A stretch of 64,000 bases of DNA, taken from contig NZ_CP113343.1 in NCBI RefSeq assembly GCF_026683955.1, forward strand, positions 2,852,001 through 2,916,000, written 5' to 3'. Below, one piece after another: positions 33,785 to 42,447 of the stretch; within the stretch, counting starts at the first letter, position 1; every line of letters starts with the position of its first letter. A program made the position numbers and the translations under genes. The notes under the pieces were generated by a model. It did no database searches. It was given only the letters and a program-made list of their open reading frames with translations, and was not told the origin of the DNA. This DNA is from Arthrobacter sp. MMS18-M83 (lineage in GTDB: Bacteria > Actinomycetota > Actinomycetes > Actinomycetales > Micrococcaceae).

Positions 33785-36398
33785 GCACCACTTCGATCCG
33801 GTGGTCGCCCGAGCAGAACAGCCACGTGTTCGGGAGGGTCACTACGTCGTCAACCATCCGCCGCGTGCAGCTCGCCCAAGAAACGGCGTTGTCCGTGCTC
33901 CGGTAGATCCCCTTGGGGCCGGCTGCGAGCACAAGCTGCGCACCGTCGTCGCGCACTACGCCGGACACCGCGCGGACAGGCTCGAAACGCGTCCTATCCC
34001 GCAAGGGCAGGTTGCAGTTCACGTCGGGCACGCTCCACTGCGCGGAAGCCTGGCCGAGCTGCAGGCGCAGCACGCCTCCGCTCTGGGTGGCGGCATAAGC
34101 GGCATTGCCCATCACATGGACACCCCAACAACTGCCACCGGTCCAACCCGCGTTGAACTGTTCCCAGGAAGCCATCAGGGCGGCGTCGAACTGGGTGCGG
34201 GCGAGTTCGTCGATCTTCAGGCGCAGGCAGCCCGTCCCTGTACCCTCCGGCACGGAACGGCCGAGCCAGACATAGCTTGCGCCGCCGTCGTACTGAATCG
34301 TCATGCAGCGGATGTCCTCGCCCGCAGATTTGATCTGATGGAAGCTGCCGGCCGCTCCCGCGTCGGGGGAGAGCCAAATGCCCGCGGAGGCTTCGGCAGC
34401 CACCACCACACCGGTGCGTCCGCGTACGTCCACGAGTGCGTCCACCGCGTAGAAGCCGCGGTCCGGCTGGCTCGCGTCCACCACGTTCTGGACCGGGATG
34501 GCCCCCTCGCCCATCGGCAGCTCATAGAGCCCGTGCTCTCCAGCGAGCAGCAGCACCGAGACTCCCTGCCGGTCCACCCAGCACAAGTCCGCGACGACGA
34601 AGCCCAGTTCCGCGGCCCGACGCCAGGATTCGCCGAGGTCCTCGCTGACGTAGATGCGCGAGCCCGTGGGGGTCACGGTGCTGACTGCCACCATGCCGGG
34701 ATGGTGTCCGGGACCGAAACCGCCAGGGCCAAATCCACCGGTGCCGAAGCGGCCCGGAGCCGGGGAACGGAAAGGCGCGATGGACCTCACCGTTTCACTG
34801 GCCGCCTCCGAGCCGAATTCGGCGCAGGCCTCCCAGCCTTCGCCCGCGTTGGTAGTGCGGAAAAGCGTGCTGTCCTGGGCGACAAACCAGGTGTTGTCCT
34901 GTCCCTCGGCCTGCACCAGCGCCAAAGCATCGGTGTCCGGAACCTTGTCCACTTCGAGCCGCACCCGGTCCACGTACTGGACTCCGGGTTCCGCTTCCTC
35001 CATCGCACGGTAGAGGTTGGAGACGCGCAACGGCTTGCCGAAGCCCGAACCGTAGTTGGAAGAGCTCGAGCTCAGGGGACTGATTCCTTCCGCGAGCCGG
35101 CCCACGATCCTGGATTTCACGGCCTCGGCGTCCTCATCGGGCCGGACTACGATCCTGGCGTCCACAAGCACTTGTTTATAGAGGCCCCAGCGGACCACGG
35201 GCTCTGCCCCCACGGTGGAGCGGCGGCGCAAGTACTGTTCAACCTCGAGCCGGACGCTTTCACGTGCCTGGGCGTTCAGCTCGGCGGCGCGGACAGGACC
35301 CGGCGCACCCGGCACGAACGGCACCAGCACTACCTCCACCTCGCCGGGTTTGGCGAAAGCCCAGATGTCCCGCCGCGTGAACGCTCGCGCCCTCGCGATG
35401 CCACCATGGCGCATGGCCAGGACCTCGTAGTCGCGGACAGTGACGGCCCTGTCCCTGGCCTGGAAATCCTGCGGTGCCCGGCGGAGCGCATTCTCCAGCG
35501 ATTCACCGTCGCGCCCTCCCGTGGCAGCTTCCGGGTTGCTGACCTTCAGCCCCGGGATCGGGGTGCGCATCATCGTCAGCTGGCCCGCTCCGACGTTGCC
35601 ACGCAGGCCTCCGCCGCCGCGGTACCAAGCGCGCACCTCGGCCCCCGGACCCGGAACAACTGCCGTCCGCGCTACGGACTCCTCGTCCCACCATGCGAAC
35701 ATCACGACGCCGGCACTCCGGTCGATCCGGACCGGCGCCTCATCCGGACCGGCGTCTGCGAAGGCCTCAACTTCGCGGCAAAACCGGAAAGGCTTGCCAT
35801 CTACCATGACGGCTTCGCCGCTGCTCAACTGGGTGCCCGCGGGGACTTCTATGGCGATGGACAGGCCCGCCCCGGAGACGATGGGCGCGTTAGGAATGAC
35901 GAAGCTCTGGCCCGGGCGTCCGGTTCCGACGCCGATGGGGACGGCGTCGTACAAGGTGACATCGGCTGCCGGGACCTGCACACTGGACTCGCCCGCAGCA
36001 AGGACGGCCGCCGTCGTCGTCGTGAATACCGGTTGAGGGGCGCCGGGCACGCCGGGCGGGCAGCTGACCTGAGTCCCGCGGGGGATGCGGATGTCCTGGC
36101 TGCCGGTACTGCTTCCGGCCGACGATCGGGTGAACTCGAGGACGGTTTCGGCAGTGCTGGGCGGGTACAGGCTGGTGCCGAGAAGGTTCAAGTAGACCGC
36201 ATACAGCTTTTCCGGCACCCGGTTGAGCCGATACATCAGGGTGTCCGTGAGGTAAGCGAAAGCCTCGAGGATGGTGATGCCGGGATCATGGACGGAGAGG
36301 TCCGTCCAATCCGGGGTAATCTGCTGGATACGCTCGCGGGCACCGGCCACGAGGTCCGCGAAGCTGCGATCGTCAAGATTCGGCACGGGGATACTCAT
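33771..36398 (-). CDS. Baseplate J-like protein fused to a BNR-type propeller
   Basis: 875 residues. The first ~480 are a baseplate J/Afp11-like protein: DLSVHDPGITILEAFAYLTD at the start is diagnostic of eCIS and T6SS-like baseplate wedges. From ~485 to the end there is a run of BNR/Ycf48-like repeats (TLFRTTNAGEGWEAC, RIYVSEDLGESWRRA, GIYRSTDNAVSWASC), predicting a beta-propeller. The known J family ends without such a domain, so this is an added module, possibly for binding a target surface or decorating the baseplate. ATG 36398 overlaps the gp25 stop by 4 bp. Confidence 0.85.
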   Translation of the reverse strand: MSIPVPNLDDRSFADLVAGARERIQQITPDWTDLSVHDPGITILEAFAYLTDTLMYRLNRVPEKLYAVYLNLLGTSLYPPSTAETVLEFTRSSAGSSTGSQDIRIPRGTQVSCPPGVPGAPQPVFTTTTAAVLAAGESSVQVPAADVTLYDAVPIGVGTGRPGQSFVIPNAPIVSGAGLSIAIEVPAGTQLSSGEAVMVDGKPFRFCREVEAFADAGPDEAPVRIDRSAGVVMFAWWDEESVARTAVVPGPGAEVRAWYRGGGGLRGNVGAGQLTMMRTPIPGLKVSNPEAATGGRDGESLENALRRAPQDFQARDRAVTVRDYEVLAMRHGGIARARAFTRRDIWAFAKPGEVEVVLVPFVPGAPGPVRAAELNAQARESVRLEVEQYLRRRSTVGAEPVVRWGLYKQVLVDARIVVRPDEDAEAVKSRIVGRLAEGISPLSSSSSNYGSGFGKPLRVSNLYRAMEEAEPGVQYVDRVRLEVDKVPDTDALALVQAEGQDNTWFVAQDSTLFRTTNAGEGWEACAEFGSEAASETVRSIAPFRSPAPGRFGTGGFGPGGFGPGHHPGMVAVSTVTPTGSRIYVSEDLGESWRRAAELGFVVADLCWVDRQGVSVLLLAGEHGLYELPMGEGAIPVQNVVDASQPDRGFYAVDALVDVRGRTGVVVAAEASAGIWLSPDAGAAGSFHQIKSAGEDIRCMTIQYDGGASYVWLGRSVPEGTGTGCLRLKIDELARTQFDAALMASWEQFNAGWTGGSCWGVHVMGNAAYAATQSGGVLRLQLGQASAQWSVPDVNCNLPLRDRTRFEPVRAVSGVVRDDGAQLVLAAGPKGIYRSTDNAVSWASCTRRMVDDVVTLPNTWLFCSGDHRIEVVHGNG

Positions 36399-36829
36399 GC
36401 TGCACCTCCGGAATCGACAGGCAGGGCGATGGCGAGCTGGTCTTCGAGCTGGGTGGAACGGACCCGGTATCGCAACCGGACCTCCAGCACTTCAGGACTT
36501 TCGGGGGACCGGGAGGCATCCAAGGACAGGACCGTGATCCGGGGCTCCCATTGCTCCACAGCCCGGGCAACATAATGGATGGCCAAGCCCGCCGTGGTGT
36601 CATCCGCGGGCGCGAACGCGAGCCGGAACAGATGGCAGCCATACGTGGGTCGGTTGACGCGCTCGCCGGGCCTGGTGCTCAGCAGTAGGAGGAGCGCCTG
36701 GCGCACGGAAGTTGCATCCGTGACGGTGGCGAGCCGTCCGTCGGGGGTCAGCCGCAAGCCGGGAAGGCCGGTGGCGGCATCGAAATCCGGGTGGACGAAG
36801 GCCACCGACTTGTATCTGGGGATGCTCAC
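36395..36829 (-). CDS. GPW/gp25-like baseplate wedge protein (Afp9/Pvc9 type)
   Basis: 144 residues with the gp25 lysozyme-like wedge fold. VRQALLLLLSTRPGERVNRP followed by YGCHLFRLAFAP matches the R-P-G-E-R-x-x-x-P-x-x-G motif of the family. It links the baseplate hub to the sheath in contractile tails. Start is a GTG at 36829; it ends in a 4-bp overlap with the J gene. Confidence 0.9.
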   Translation of the reverse strand: MSIPRYKSVAFVHPDFDAATGLPGLRLTPDGRLATVTDATSVRQALLLLLSTRPGERVNRPTYGCHLFRLAFAPADDTTAGLAIHYVARAVEQWEPRITVLSLDASRSPESPEVLEVRLRYRVRSTQLEDQLAIALPVDSGGAA

Positions 36830-36842
36830 GGCTGGCCGCCTC

Positions 36843-37184
36843 TCATGACCCCGCCGCCACGAATTCCTGGCCCGGCCTCCGGACCGTGTACTTCACCGCA
36901 CCGGGCGGAGTGCCGTCCGTGTAGCCCTCCACAGTGTCCAGGCAGACCTTCTTGCCGCCGATCCGGACAAAACTCGAATAGCCCTTGATCACAGGCAGGG
37001 TCTTGGTGCAGGGCTTGATGTTGAGGCCGACGTTCGGGCACATGCTGATGTCGCGTCCCTGGGGATCGTTGTCGACCAAAACCGGCGAATCGGCAACTCG
37101 AACCCACTGCTGGGAAGGCAGGTTTTCCACCTTGCCGTCGTGCCCGCAGCGCAGGATGGCTTCCTTGACCAGGAACTTCGGCAT
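36843..37184 (-). CDS. PAAR-like spike-tip protein (Afp10-like)
   Basis: 113 residues. Cys and His residues (ILRCGHDG, DISMCPN, IKPCTKT, KKVCLDT) and the small beta-rich sequence suggest a DUF4280/PAAR-like cone that caps the spike and may hold a metal. Position directly after the VgrG-like gene, with ATG overlapping its stop by one base (TGATG), supports this. A strict PAAR motif is not obvious, so the assignment rests partly on context. Confidence 0.72.
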   Translation of the reverse strand: MPKFLVKEAILRCGHDGKVENLPSQQWVRVADSPVLVDNDPQGRDISMCPNVGLNIKPCTKTLPVIKGYSSFVRIGGKKVCLDTVEGYTDGTPPGAVKYTVRRPGQEFVAAGS

Positions 37185-38704
37185 CAGGCCTCCTCGAAAT
37201 CGACGGTCTTGGCTCGGATCTTCATGGCCTTGCCCGGCGCCTCCAGGAGCAGGTCCGTAGCCGAGGTGATGCGGAGCTTCTCCGGCCCGAGTTCCACCGT
37301 GGAGCCGTGCCCGTCTGTGAAACTGATGGTGCGGCTACCGCCGTCGAGCACTATCTGCTGGCCGTCAGCGCTCCGGAAGGTGTAGCGGCTGTCCCGCGGT
37401 GTGTTCGCTGTGTTGTCCGGCGTCTGCTCCCTGCCGTAGAGCCCGCCCAGAATGATGGCCTGCGCCGGATCCGTGGCCGGCAGCAGGACCAGCACGGTGT
37501 CCCCCGGGGCGGGTGGCACCACGAAACCTTTCCCCGCTCCGGCTCCCATTGTGAGGACCGGCGCCCAGGCTGATTCCAGCGGCGGATACGCGGGGAGCCG
37601 GACCCGTGCCCGGCCCCGTCCTTCCGGATCCTCGACGTCCAGCACGGTGCCCAAGGTGAAGACGTCGGGCCGCCGGGCGGTCGGGGGTTCCGGGGGCCGT
37701 GTGGTGATGGTGGTTTCGTAGCCCGTGCCGTCCAGCTTGTGAGTGGCGGCGGCAATTGCGTAGGTGCCTTCGAGCGACGTCGCGAGTCCGCGCACGCGAA
37801 CCCGGCGCCCGGCGCGGAGGCGGGGATCGCCGTCGGCCACGAAGACGGCGATGACTTGCCCCGCCATCCGGACGTCCAGTTCCGCCTGGGCCAGGCCATG
37901 GGCCAAGGATTCGGAGGCGAAGGACTCGTTGTCGCGCAGGAGCTCGCCACCAGCGCCAACACTGGCCAGCGCAGGGTCTGCGGAGACATTCGCTTTCGCG
38001 TCGCTGTTCCCTGCGGAGGCCTGCTGCACCGAGGCGTCGTCGGACCGCCAGCCCGAGGTCTTGGCACCGAGATACGCCGGCTCCTGGCTCAACTCCACCT
38101 CGGCCGAATGCAGGCTGCTGCCCAATTCCAACTCAATCGGTTCTCCTTCGCCGGACAAATCGGTCAGCCTCAGGGCATCGCCATCCGCCACTGGATACGC
38201 ACCCACCCGTGCGCTCTGCTCCACCAAGAGACTCAAGTCCGATCGTGCACATTGGTACACCTCACCGAGCCGGGTTGCCCCGCCCACCACTTGCAGACCC
38301 GTGCCCTCCGTGAGCGTTCGGGCCAACCCGGCGAGGTCGACGTCGCTGTGCAGCCGGGTGAACTGGCGTTTCCTCAACCGGTGCAGGGCATCGTAGGCGC
38401 GGACTCGCACTTCCTGTGAAAGATCCGCTCCGTAACTGTGCTCCACCACCGTCACTTCGCCCACGAAGAGCGGAGTGCGTTGGCCCCCCAATTCCACGCG
38501 CAGGGCGTCCCCAGGTGCAGGGTCCACTCCGCCGCGGGCCGTAGCCGAGCGTCCGGGACCGGGGCGCCAGCTAATGAGGCACTGGGCTGGCCTGGCGAGC
38601 GAGCTGAGAACCTGCACGGAGATGATCGCCGCCGTTTCGGCCGCGGAGAGGCGTCGCCGCCCGAGGGTGACGATGAGTTCCGGGAGGCCTTGGAGCTGCC
38701 TCAT
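37184..38704 (-). CDS. VgrG/gp5-like spike protein (Afp8-like)
   Basis: 506 residues. The first ~330 form a phage GPD/VgrG-like hub (LRVELGGQRTPLFVGEVTVV, ATRLGEVYQCARSDLSLLVE). An OB-fold gp5 domain follows (VLDVEDPEGRGRARVRLPAY, PGDTVLVLLP), and the end forms a beta-strand tail (STVELGPEKLRITSATDLLL). It is the piercing spike of a contractile system. ATG 38704 is used; the in-frame extension to 39085 runs through the preceding gene. Confidence 0.88.
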   Translation of the reverse strand: MRQLQGLPELIVTLGRRRLSAAETAAIISVQVLSSLARPAQCLISWRPGPGRSATARGGVDPAPGDALRVELGGQRTPLFVGEVTVVEHSYGADLSQEVRVRAYDALHRLRKRQFTRLHSDVDLAGLARTLTEGTGLQVVGGATRLGEVYQCARSDLSLLVEQSARVGAYPVADGDALRLTDLSGEGEPIELELGSSLHSAEVELSQEPAYLGAKTSGWRSDDASVQQASAGNSDAKANVSADPALASVGAGGELLRDNESFASESLAHGLAQAELDVRMAGQVIAVFVADGDPRLRAGRRVRVRGLATSLEGTYAIAAATHKLDGTGYETTITTRPPEPPTARRPDVFTLGTVLDVEDPEGRGRARVRLPAYPPLESAWAPVLTMGAGAGKGFVVPPAPGDTVLVLLPATDPAQAIILGGLYGREQTPDNTANTPRDSRYTFRSADGQQIVLDGGSRTISFTDGHGSTVELGPEKLRITSATDLLLEAPGKAMKIRAKTVDFEEA

Positions 38705-38729
38705 CGGGCTGAGCCCTTCACGGGGCGCC

Positions 38730-39488
38730 TCATGGGGCCTCGCCAACCGGGGGAACGGCGAGGGGGCCGTTGAAATGGGCGGGATCGTCGATGTTGTTGT
38801 ACTCCAGCAGCAACTTCCACAGCAACGGCGTGCCAAAGGCGGCCAGGCTGAGGCGCCCCAACTCACCCGGCGGGACCTCCGGAAGCAGTTCGCCGCCGTC
38901 GGGCGCTGTTGCGTCCCTGTCCGTGCTGCCGTCGCCGCCCACCGCGAGCGTATCCACGGGCGGCGCCGTGAGATCAACGGCCGGGAGCCGCTGGGCGAGC
39001 TCGTAATTCTCGCCCCCTTCCTCGTCAGCGCTTTGCCCGACCCGCACGAACACCATGCGCATCCACGAGCGCAAGGGGGAGCCATCCGGCGAAAAGCGGT
39101 CGAAGCGCTCCGCCACCTCGGTCACGATCCCGGGCACGTTCCATGCGCGTCCCCACACGAATCGCACTGACGGCGGCCGGCGTTGCCTCTCCACCTCGGC
39201 CGAGTTCTCCGCGAGCGCCCAGATGGGCCGCGTCATCTGGCGCACGTCCTGGACATGGAGCGACGCCGGCGCGAGGTCGACGTCGAACAGGAGATCCAGG
39301 CGAAGCTCGGTGTGTCCGCCTCCCGTGAAGAGCAAGGGATCGTCCGCGAGGCCCGTTCCCGTCAGCTTGCCGCCCGCCGAACGCCGGGGCTCAACACCGG
39401 CCGTCCGTGACATCACCACCGTCTCCGGATTGAGCAGGCAGCCAAGGTGTTCCCCGGTGTCCTCGATCAGGAAAGCGACGCGTTCCAT
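38730..39488 (-). CDS. Contractile-injection tube/adaptor protein with LysM-like C-terminus (Afp7-like)
   Basis: 252 residues. The start (MERVAFLIEDTGEHLGCLLN) and LRLDLLFDVDL are typical of the CIS_tube family that joins the inner tube to the spike. The C-terminal ~50 residues (LGRLSLAAFGTPLLWKLLLE, then YNNIDDPAHF) are a LysM-like segment as in Afp7/Pvc7. It is flanked by the spike gene and the proline-rich gene, both on the same strand. Confidence 0.85.
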   Translation of the reverse strand: MERVAFLIEDTGEHLGCLLNPETVVMSRTAGVEPRRSAGGKLTGTGLADDPLLFTGGGHTELRLDLLFDVDLAPASLHVQDVRQMTRPIWALAENSAEVERQRRPPSVRFVWGRAWNVPGIVTEVAERFDRFSPDGSPLRSWMRMVFVRVGQSADEEGGENYELAQRLPAVDLTAPPVDTLAVGGDGSTDRDATAPDGGELLPEVPPGELGRLSLAAFGTPLLWKLLLEYNNIDDPAHFNGPLAVPPVGEAP

Positions 39489-39489
39489 G

Positions 39490-40674
39490 TCAGATCGCCA
39501 ACTGTTCGCGGTTCAGCCGGACGGCGCGGGCCATCGCTGCTGTTGCTGCCGCCGATGTTTGCTCCGCGGGCTGCGGTGCCGGGCGTGGGGCCAGTTCCGG
39601 CCAGTTTCCGGTTATTGGTGCGGCGGGGATGCGTGCCAGTGTTGCGCTTGGGTGGCCTTGATGTTCCGCGTTCTTGAAGCCGACGACGACGGCGGGAGCC
39701 GCTTCCGATGGCTGGTGCAGGGGTGTTGTGGGCGGCTGAGGGGTGGTTGCGTTTGGTGGGCTTGCGTTTGCTGGGGGAGCCGGGGCTGCGCTCGGTGGGC
39801 TTGTTTCGATGGCCGTGGCTGGGGGTCCTGGGTGATGTGTTGCTTGCCCAGGGGCCGGCCGGGTTGTCGCCTTGGCTGGACGTGTCCCGCGGAGTCTCAG
39901 GATGTGGCGTGGTTGCCGGGCATCCGGGGATGCGGCTTCCGAGGAGGGGATCGCCAGGGTTTCGACCGAATCCTTTGAATCTTTGTCCAGGGGTGTGCGC
40001 ACGGAGGAAAAGGAGGCCGTCGCCGGTTCCGGGGCGCGGACCGGCGGGGAGCTAGCGGCGTCAGCACTCTGGAGGCGTTTGCCCAGCGTTAGCCGGGGGA
40101 GGAAAGACGACTTTGGGGCGGTTGGGGCTTCGGAGACGGTCACGGCGTCGGCGGGAGAGGGAGCGCCAGGCGCCGGACCGTCGTCGGAGACTGGATTTTC
40201 GCGGGTGTACCGCCGGGGCTCGGGCTCAAGGATCCGGTCCTGGATCGAGCCCGGACTACCGGTTTCCCTGACGACACTCGGGTGGTATTCGTCCGGATGT
40301 GAGCGAGCGTTGGGGATGGACGGGGGTATATCTGCGGGAGGGTTGGGGTCGGAGGGGGGTATATGTGAGCGAGGGTCGGGAGGGGACGGGACCAGGCCGG
40401 CGTCGCGCAACAACCGGACCCAATGCTCCGGTGCGCCGGACATGTCCAGTCTCCGTACCGGCGTCGGGCCATCGGTTCCAGCACCGCCCTCGGTTCCAAC
40501 CCCGCGCCGCATTCCAACTATTCCACCAGGCCGACCACCACTCCGGGAGCCGGGCGCGCCGTCAGGGTGCAGCGGCGGTTCCAGCCTCTCCGCGAGTTCC
40601 CGGAGCCGCCGCGCCACCGAACGACGCCACGGGTTCCGGGGCCACCTCCCATCAAGCCACGGGAGCGCGGGCAT
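39490..40674 (-). CDS. Proline-rich hypothetical protein of the injection-system operon
   Basis: About 394 residues from ATG 40674, which overlaps the tube stop by 23 bp. The first ~45 residues are basic and helical (RRSVARRLRELAERLE); the remainder is a low-complexity Pro/Ala/Ser/Thr region with an 11-residue repeat (IPPSDPNPPAD, IPPSIPNARSH) encoded by 33-bp DNA repeats. The last ~30 residues are again helical. In related clusters this position holds the small Afp6-type protein or nothing, so it may be a linker, length-control or cargo-related protein. It lacks the long coiled coil of a tape measure. Confidence 0.65.
   Translation of the reverse strand: MPALPWLDGRWPRNPWRRSVARRLRELAERLEPPLHPDGAPGSRSGGRPGGIVGMRRGVGTEGGAGTDGPTPVRRLDMSGAPEHWVRLLRDAGLVPSPPDPRSHIPPSDPNPPADIPPSIPNARSHPDEYHPSVVRETGSPGSIQDRILEPEPRRYTRENPVSDDGPAPGAPSPADAVTVSEAPTAPKSSFLPRLTLGKRLQSADAASSPPVRAPEPATASFSSVRTPLDKDSKDSVETLAIPSSEAASPDARQPRHILRLRGTRPAKATTRPAPGQATHHPGPPATAIETSPPSAAPAPPANASPPNATTPQPPTTPLHQPSEAAPAVVVGFKNAEHQGHPSATLARIPAAPITGNWPELAPRPAPQPAEQTSAAATAAMARAVRLNREQLAI
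40299..40390. repeat. 33-bp tandem repeats within the proline-rich gene
   Basis: Two full units (40299-40331, 40332-40364) and a partial third (40365-40390). Units begin GTGAGCGAG(C/G)GTTGGGG and end GGGTATAT. On the coding strand they give an 11-residue Pro-rich repeat. They resemble the intergenic 32-bp repeats at 30423-30499. Confidence 0.85.
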
Positions 40675-41143
40675 CGTCGAGCTCCAAGCGGTCGTACGCG
40701 ATGCTGAGGGATTCGATCGCCAAGTCCTTGCCGAGGGCATCCAACGGGGCTCCGAACCAGTCGCACGGCCAGGCGCCCAGCAAGTTCCAGCGGCGGACCT
40801 CCACCGAGCCGGCGTCGTTGAGCATGGCAATGGAGACGTTGCGCCGTTCCACATGCCCATCGACGGCCTTGAACAGCCATTGGAGCATTTCCGTGGAATC
40901 GGTGAGTCCGTAGCGGAGCGTCACCGGGGTGTACTCCACCTGGCCGGGGATGACCCGGACCGTGCTGTTCTCGCCGCCGGAGCGGTACAAGATGCGGTCG
41001 ATTTTCAGCCCGAGCCCTTCAACCTTGGTGAAGTGTCCCTGGACCACGCCTTGGATGACGAGTTTGAAGTTGTAGGCGCGGTACGGATCCACGACGTTCC
41101 CGGGCTGGGCAGCAGGGGCGGGGGTGCTTGGCTGCGTGCTCAT
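40652..41143 (-). CDS. Contractile-tail tube protein (gp19/Afp1-like)
   Basis: 163 residues. AYNFKLVIQGVVQGHFTKVE followed by GLGLKI is the T4 gp19 / Hcp-like tube signature, and VTLRYGLTDSTEMLQWLFKA is its central motif. It stacks as hexamer rings inside the sheath. Only one tube gene is present, while Afp and PVC clusters carry two. ATG 41143 has GGAG six bases upstream and starts one base after the sheath stop. Confidence 0.92.
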   Translation of the reverse strand: MSTQPSTPAPAAQPGNVVDPYRAYNFKLVIQGVVQGHFTKVEGLGLKIDRILYRSGGENSTVRVIPGQVEYTPVTLRYGLTDSTEMLQWLFKAVDGHVERRNVSIAMLNDAGSVEVRRWNLLGAWPCDWFGAPLDALGKDLAIESLSIAYDRLELDDARAPVA

Positions 41144-41144
41144 T

Positions 41145-42434
41145 TCAGGCTCCTGCACTCTCTGTCTCGCTGGTGTTGTCGGCCGATTGCATGAGCTTGA
41201 AGATCACGAATTCGGCGGGTTTGACGGGTGCGATGCCGATCAGGGTGACAACCTGCCCGGCATCGCGGACTTCGGGCGGGTTGGTTTCTTCGTCGCATTT
41301 CACAAAGAAGGCCTGTTGAGGAGTAGTCCCCAACAGCGCCCCGTCCCGCCACACATTGGTCAGGAATGCGCCGATGTCGCGGCGGATGGACTTCCACAAC
41401 GTGTGGTCATTGGGTTCAAAGACCACCCAGCGCGTTCCGTCGGCTACGGATTCCTTGATCATGTTGGTCAGCCGGCGGACGTTGACGTACCGGTATTCGC
41501 TGGCCTCGGGGGCCTTGGTCCGGGCACCCCAGATGCGGATGCCCTCGCCGGGGAAATAGCGGATGCAGTTCACCCCGGCGGGGTTCAGCACTTCCTGTTC
41601 GCCGCGGCTGACGCGCCGGACCAGGTCCAACGCACCTTGGATGGGTTCGTTCGCGGGAGCCTTGTGGACACCGCGCGTCGCGTCGACGCGTGCCCAGACC
41701 CCTGCAACATGGCCCGACGGCGGTTGGGTCACTTTCTTGCCGGAGACCGGATCGATCATGACAATCCAAGGGAAGTACAGGGCGGTGTAGCCGCCGGGGG
41801 ATTGGGGTGCGCCGATCGCGTCCTCGCCAGTTGCCCGCTCGGCGTTCGGCTTGTCGGTGCCGGTCTTGGGGTCGTCAGACTTGTCCGCGTCGCCTCCGTC
41901 GTCCGCTTTCACGCCGGTGGACTTTGGCGCGTCCGGCACGCCGGAAGTCGCCGCCCGGGTGAGGGCTCCGACGTCGTCCACCTTCTCCGGGGTGTCCATG
42001 ATCGCCACGCGGTCCTGCCGCAAGGGATGCTCCACATGGGCCTGCAGCGCCGCGTACGCTTCGGCGTCGGCGTATCCGGGGGCGGCCACCATGGAGATGT
42101 CGTCGATCGCTTCGAACAACGTCACTCCGCTGGGCTTTGCGGCGGTGCCGGTGAGACTGCCGCCGGTACCGATGTTGACCACATAGCAGCGGCTGCCACC
42201 GTTGGCGAAGAATCCGAAGACGGCGTTGGACAGGGGTGTTCCCTGCGTGGACTTGCCGACGTATTGGTCCACGAACTGGGTCCAGTTGTCCAGAACCCTT
42301 GCTTCATCCGGAAAGGCCAGGGGGTCGGGGGAAACTCCTACAAAACCGGCAATGCTGGTACTGACCTGGCCGATCGATCGTGCACCGCTGGGCACTTCCT
42401 GTACATACACTCCCGGCGCTTGGTAATTCGCCAT
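41145..42434 (-). CDS. Contractile-tail sheath protein
   Basis: About 429 residues. The start MANYQAPGVYVQEVPSGARS is the classic tail-sheath N-terminus; the C-terminal half (NPAGVNCIRYFPGEGIRIWG, YRYVNVRRLTNMIKESV, FEPNDHTLWKSIRRDI) is the conserved sheath core. Residues ~150-230 contain an acidic Asp/Lys-rich insert, likely surface exposed. Only one sheath gene is present where Afp has three. ATG 42434 is supported by AAGGGAG upstream; the in-frame extension to 42527 is rejected. Confidence 0.95.
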   Translation of the reverse strand: MANYQAPGVYVQEVPSGARSIGQVSTSIAGFVGVSPDPLAFPDEARVLDNWTQFVDQYVGKSTQGTPLSNAVFGFFANGGSRCYVVNIGTGGSLTGTAAKPSGVTLFEAIDDISMVAAPGYADAEAYAALQAHVEHPLRQDRVAIMDTPEKVDDVGALTRAATSGVPDAPKSTGVKADDGGDADKSDDPKTGTDKPNAERATGEDAIGAPQSPGGYTALYFPWIVMIDPVSGKKVTQPPSGHVAGVWARVDATRGVHKAPANEPIQGALDLVRRVSRGEQEVLNPAGVNCIRYFPGEGIRIWGARTKAPEASEYRYVNVRRLTNMIKESVADGTRWVVFEPNDHTLWKSIRRDIGAFLTNVWRDGALLGTTPQQAFFVKCDEETNPPEVRDAGQVVTLIGIAPVKPAEFVIFKLMQSADNTSETESAGA

Positions 42435-42447
42435 AGTGTGCTCCCTT

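Noticed and set aside
33783..36575. 930-residue plus-strand open frame opposite the baseplate J gene
   Set aside because: Antisense shadow caused by high GC; the composition is His/Arg/Gly-rich with no known domain, while the minus strand encodes a clear baseplate protein.
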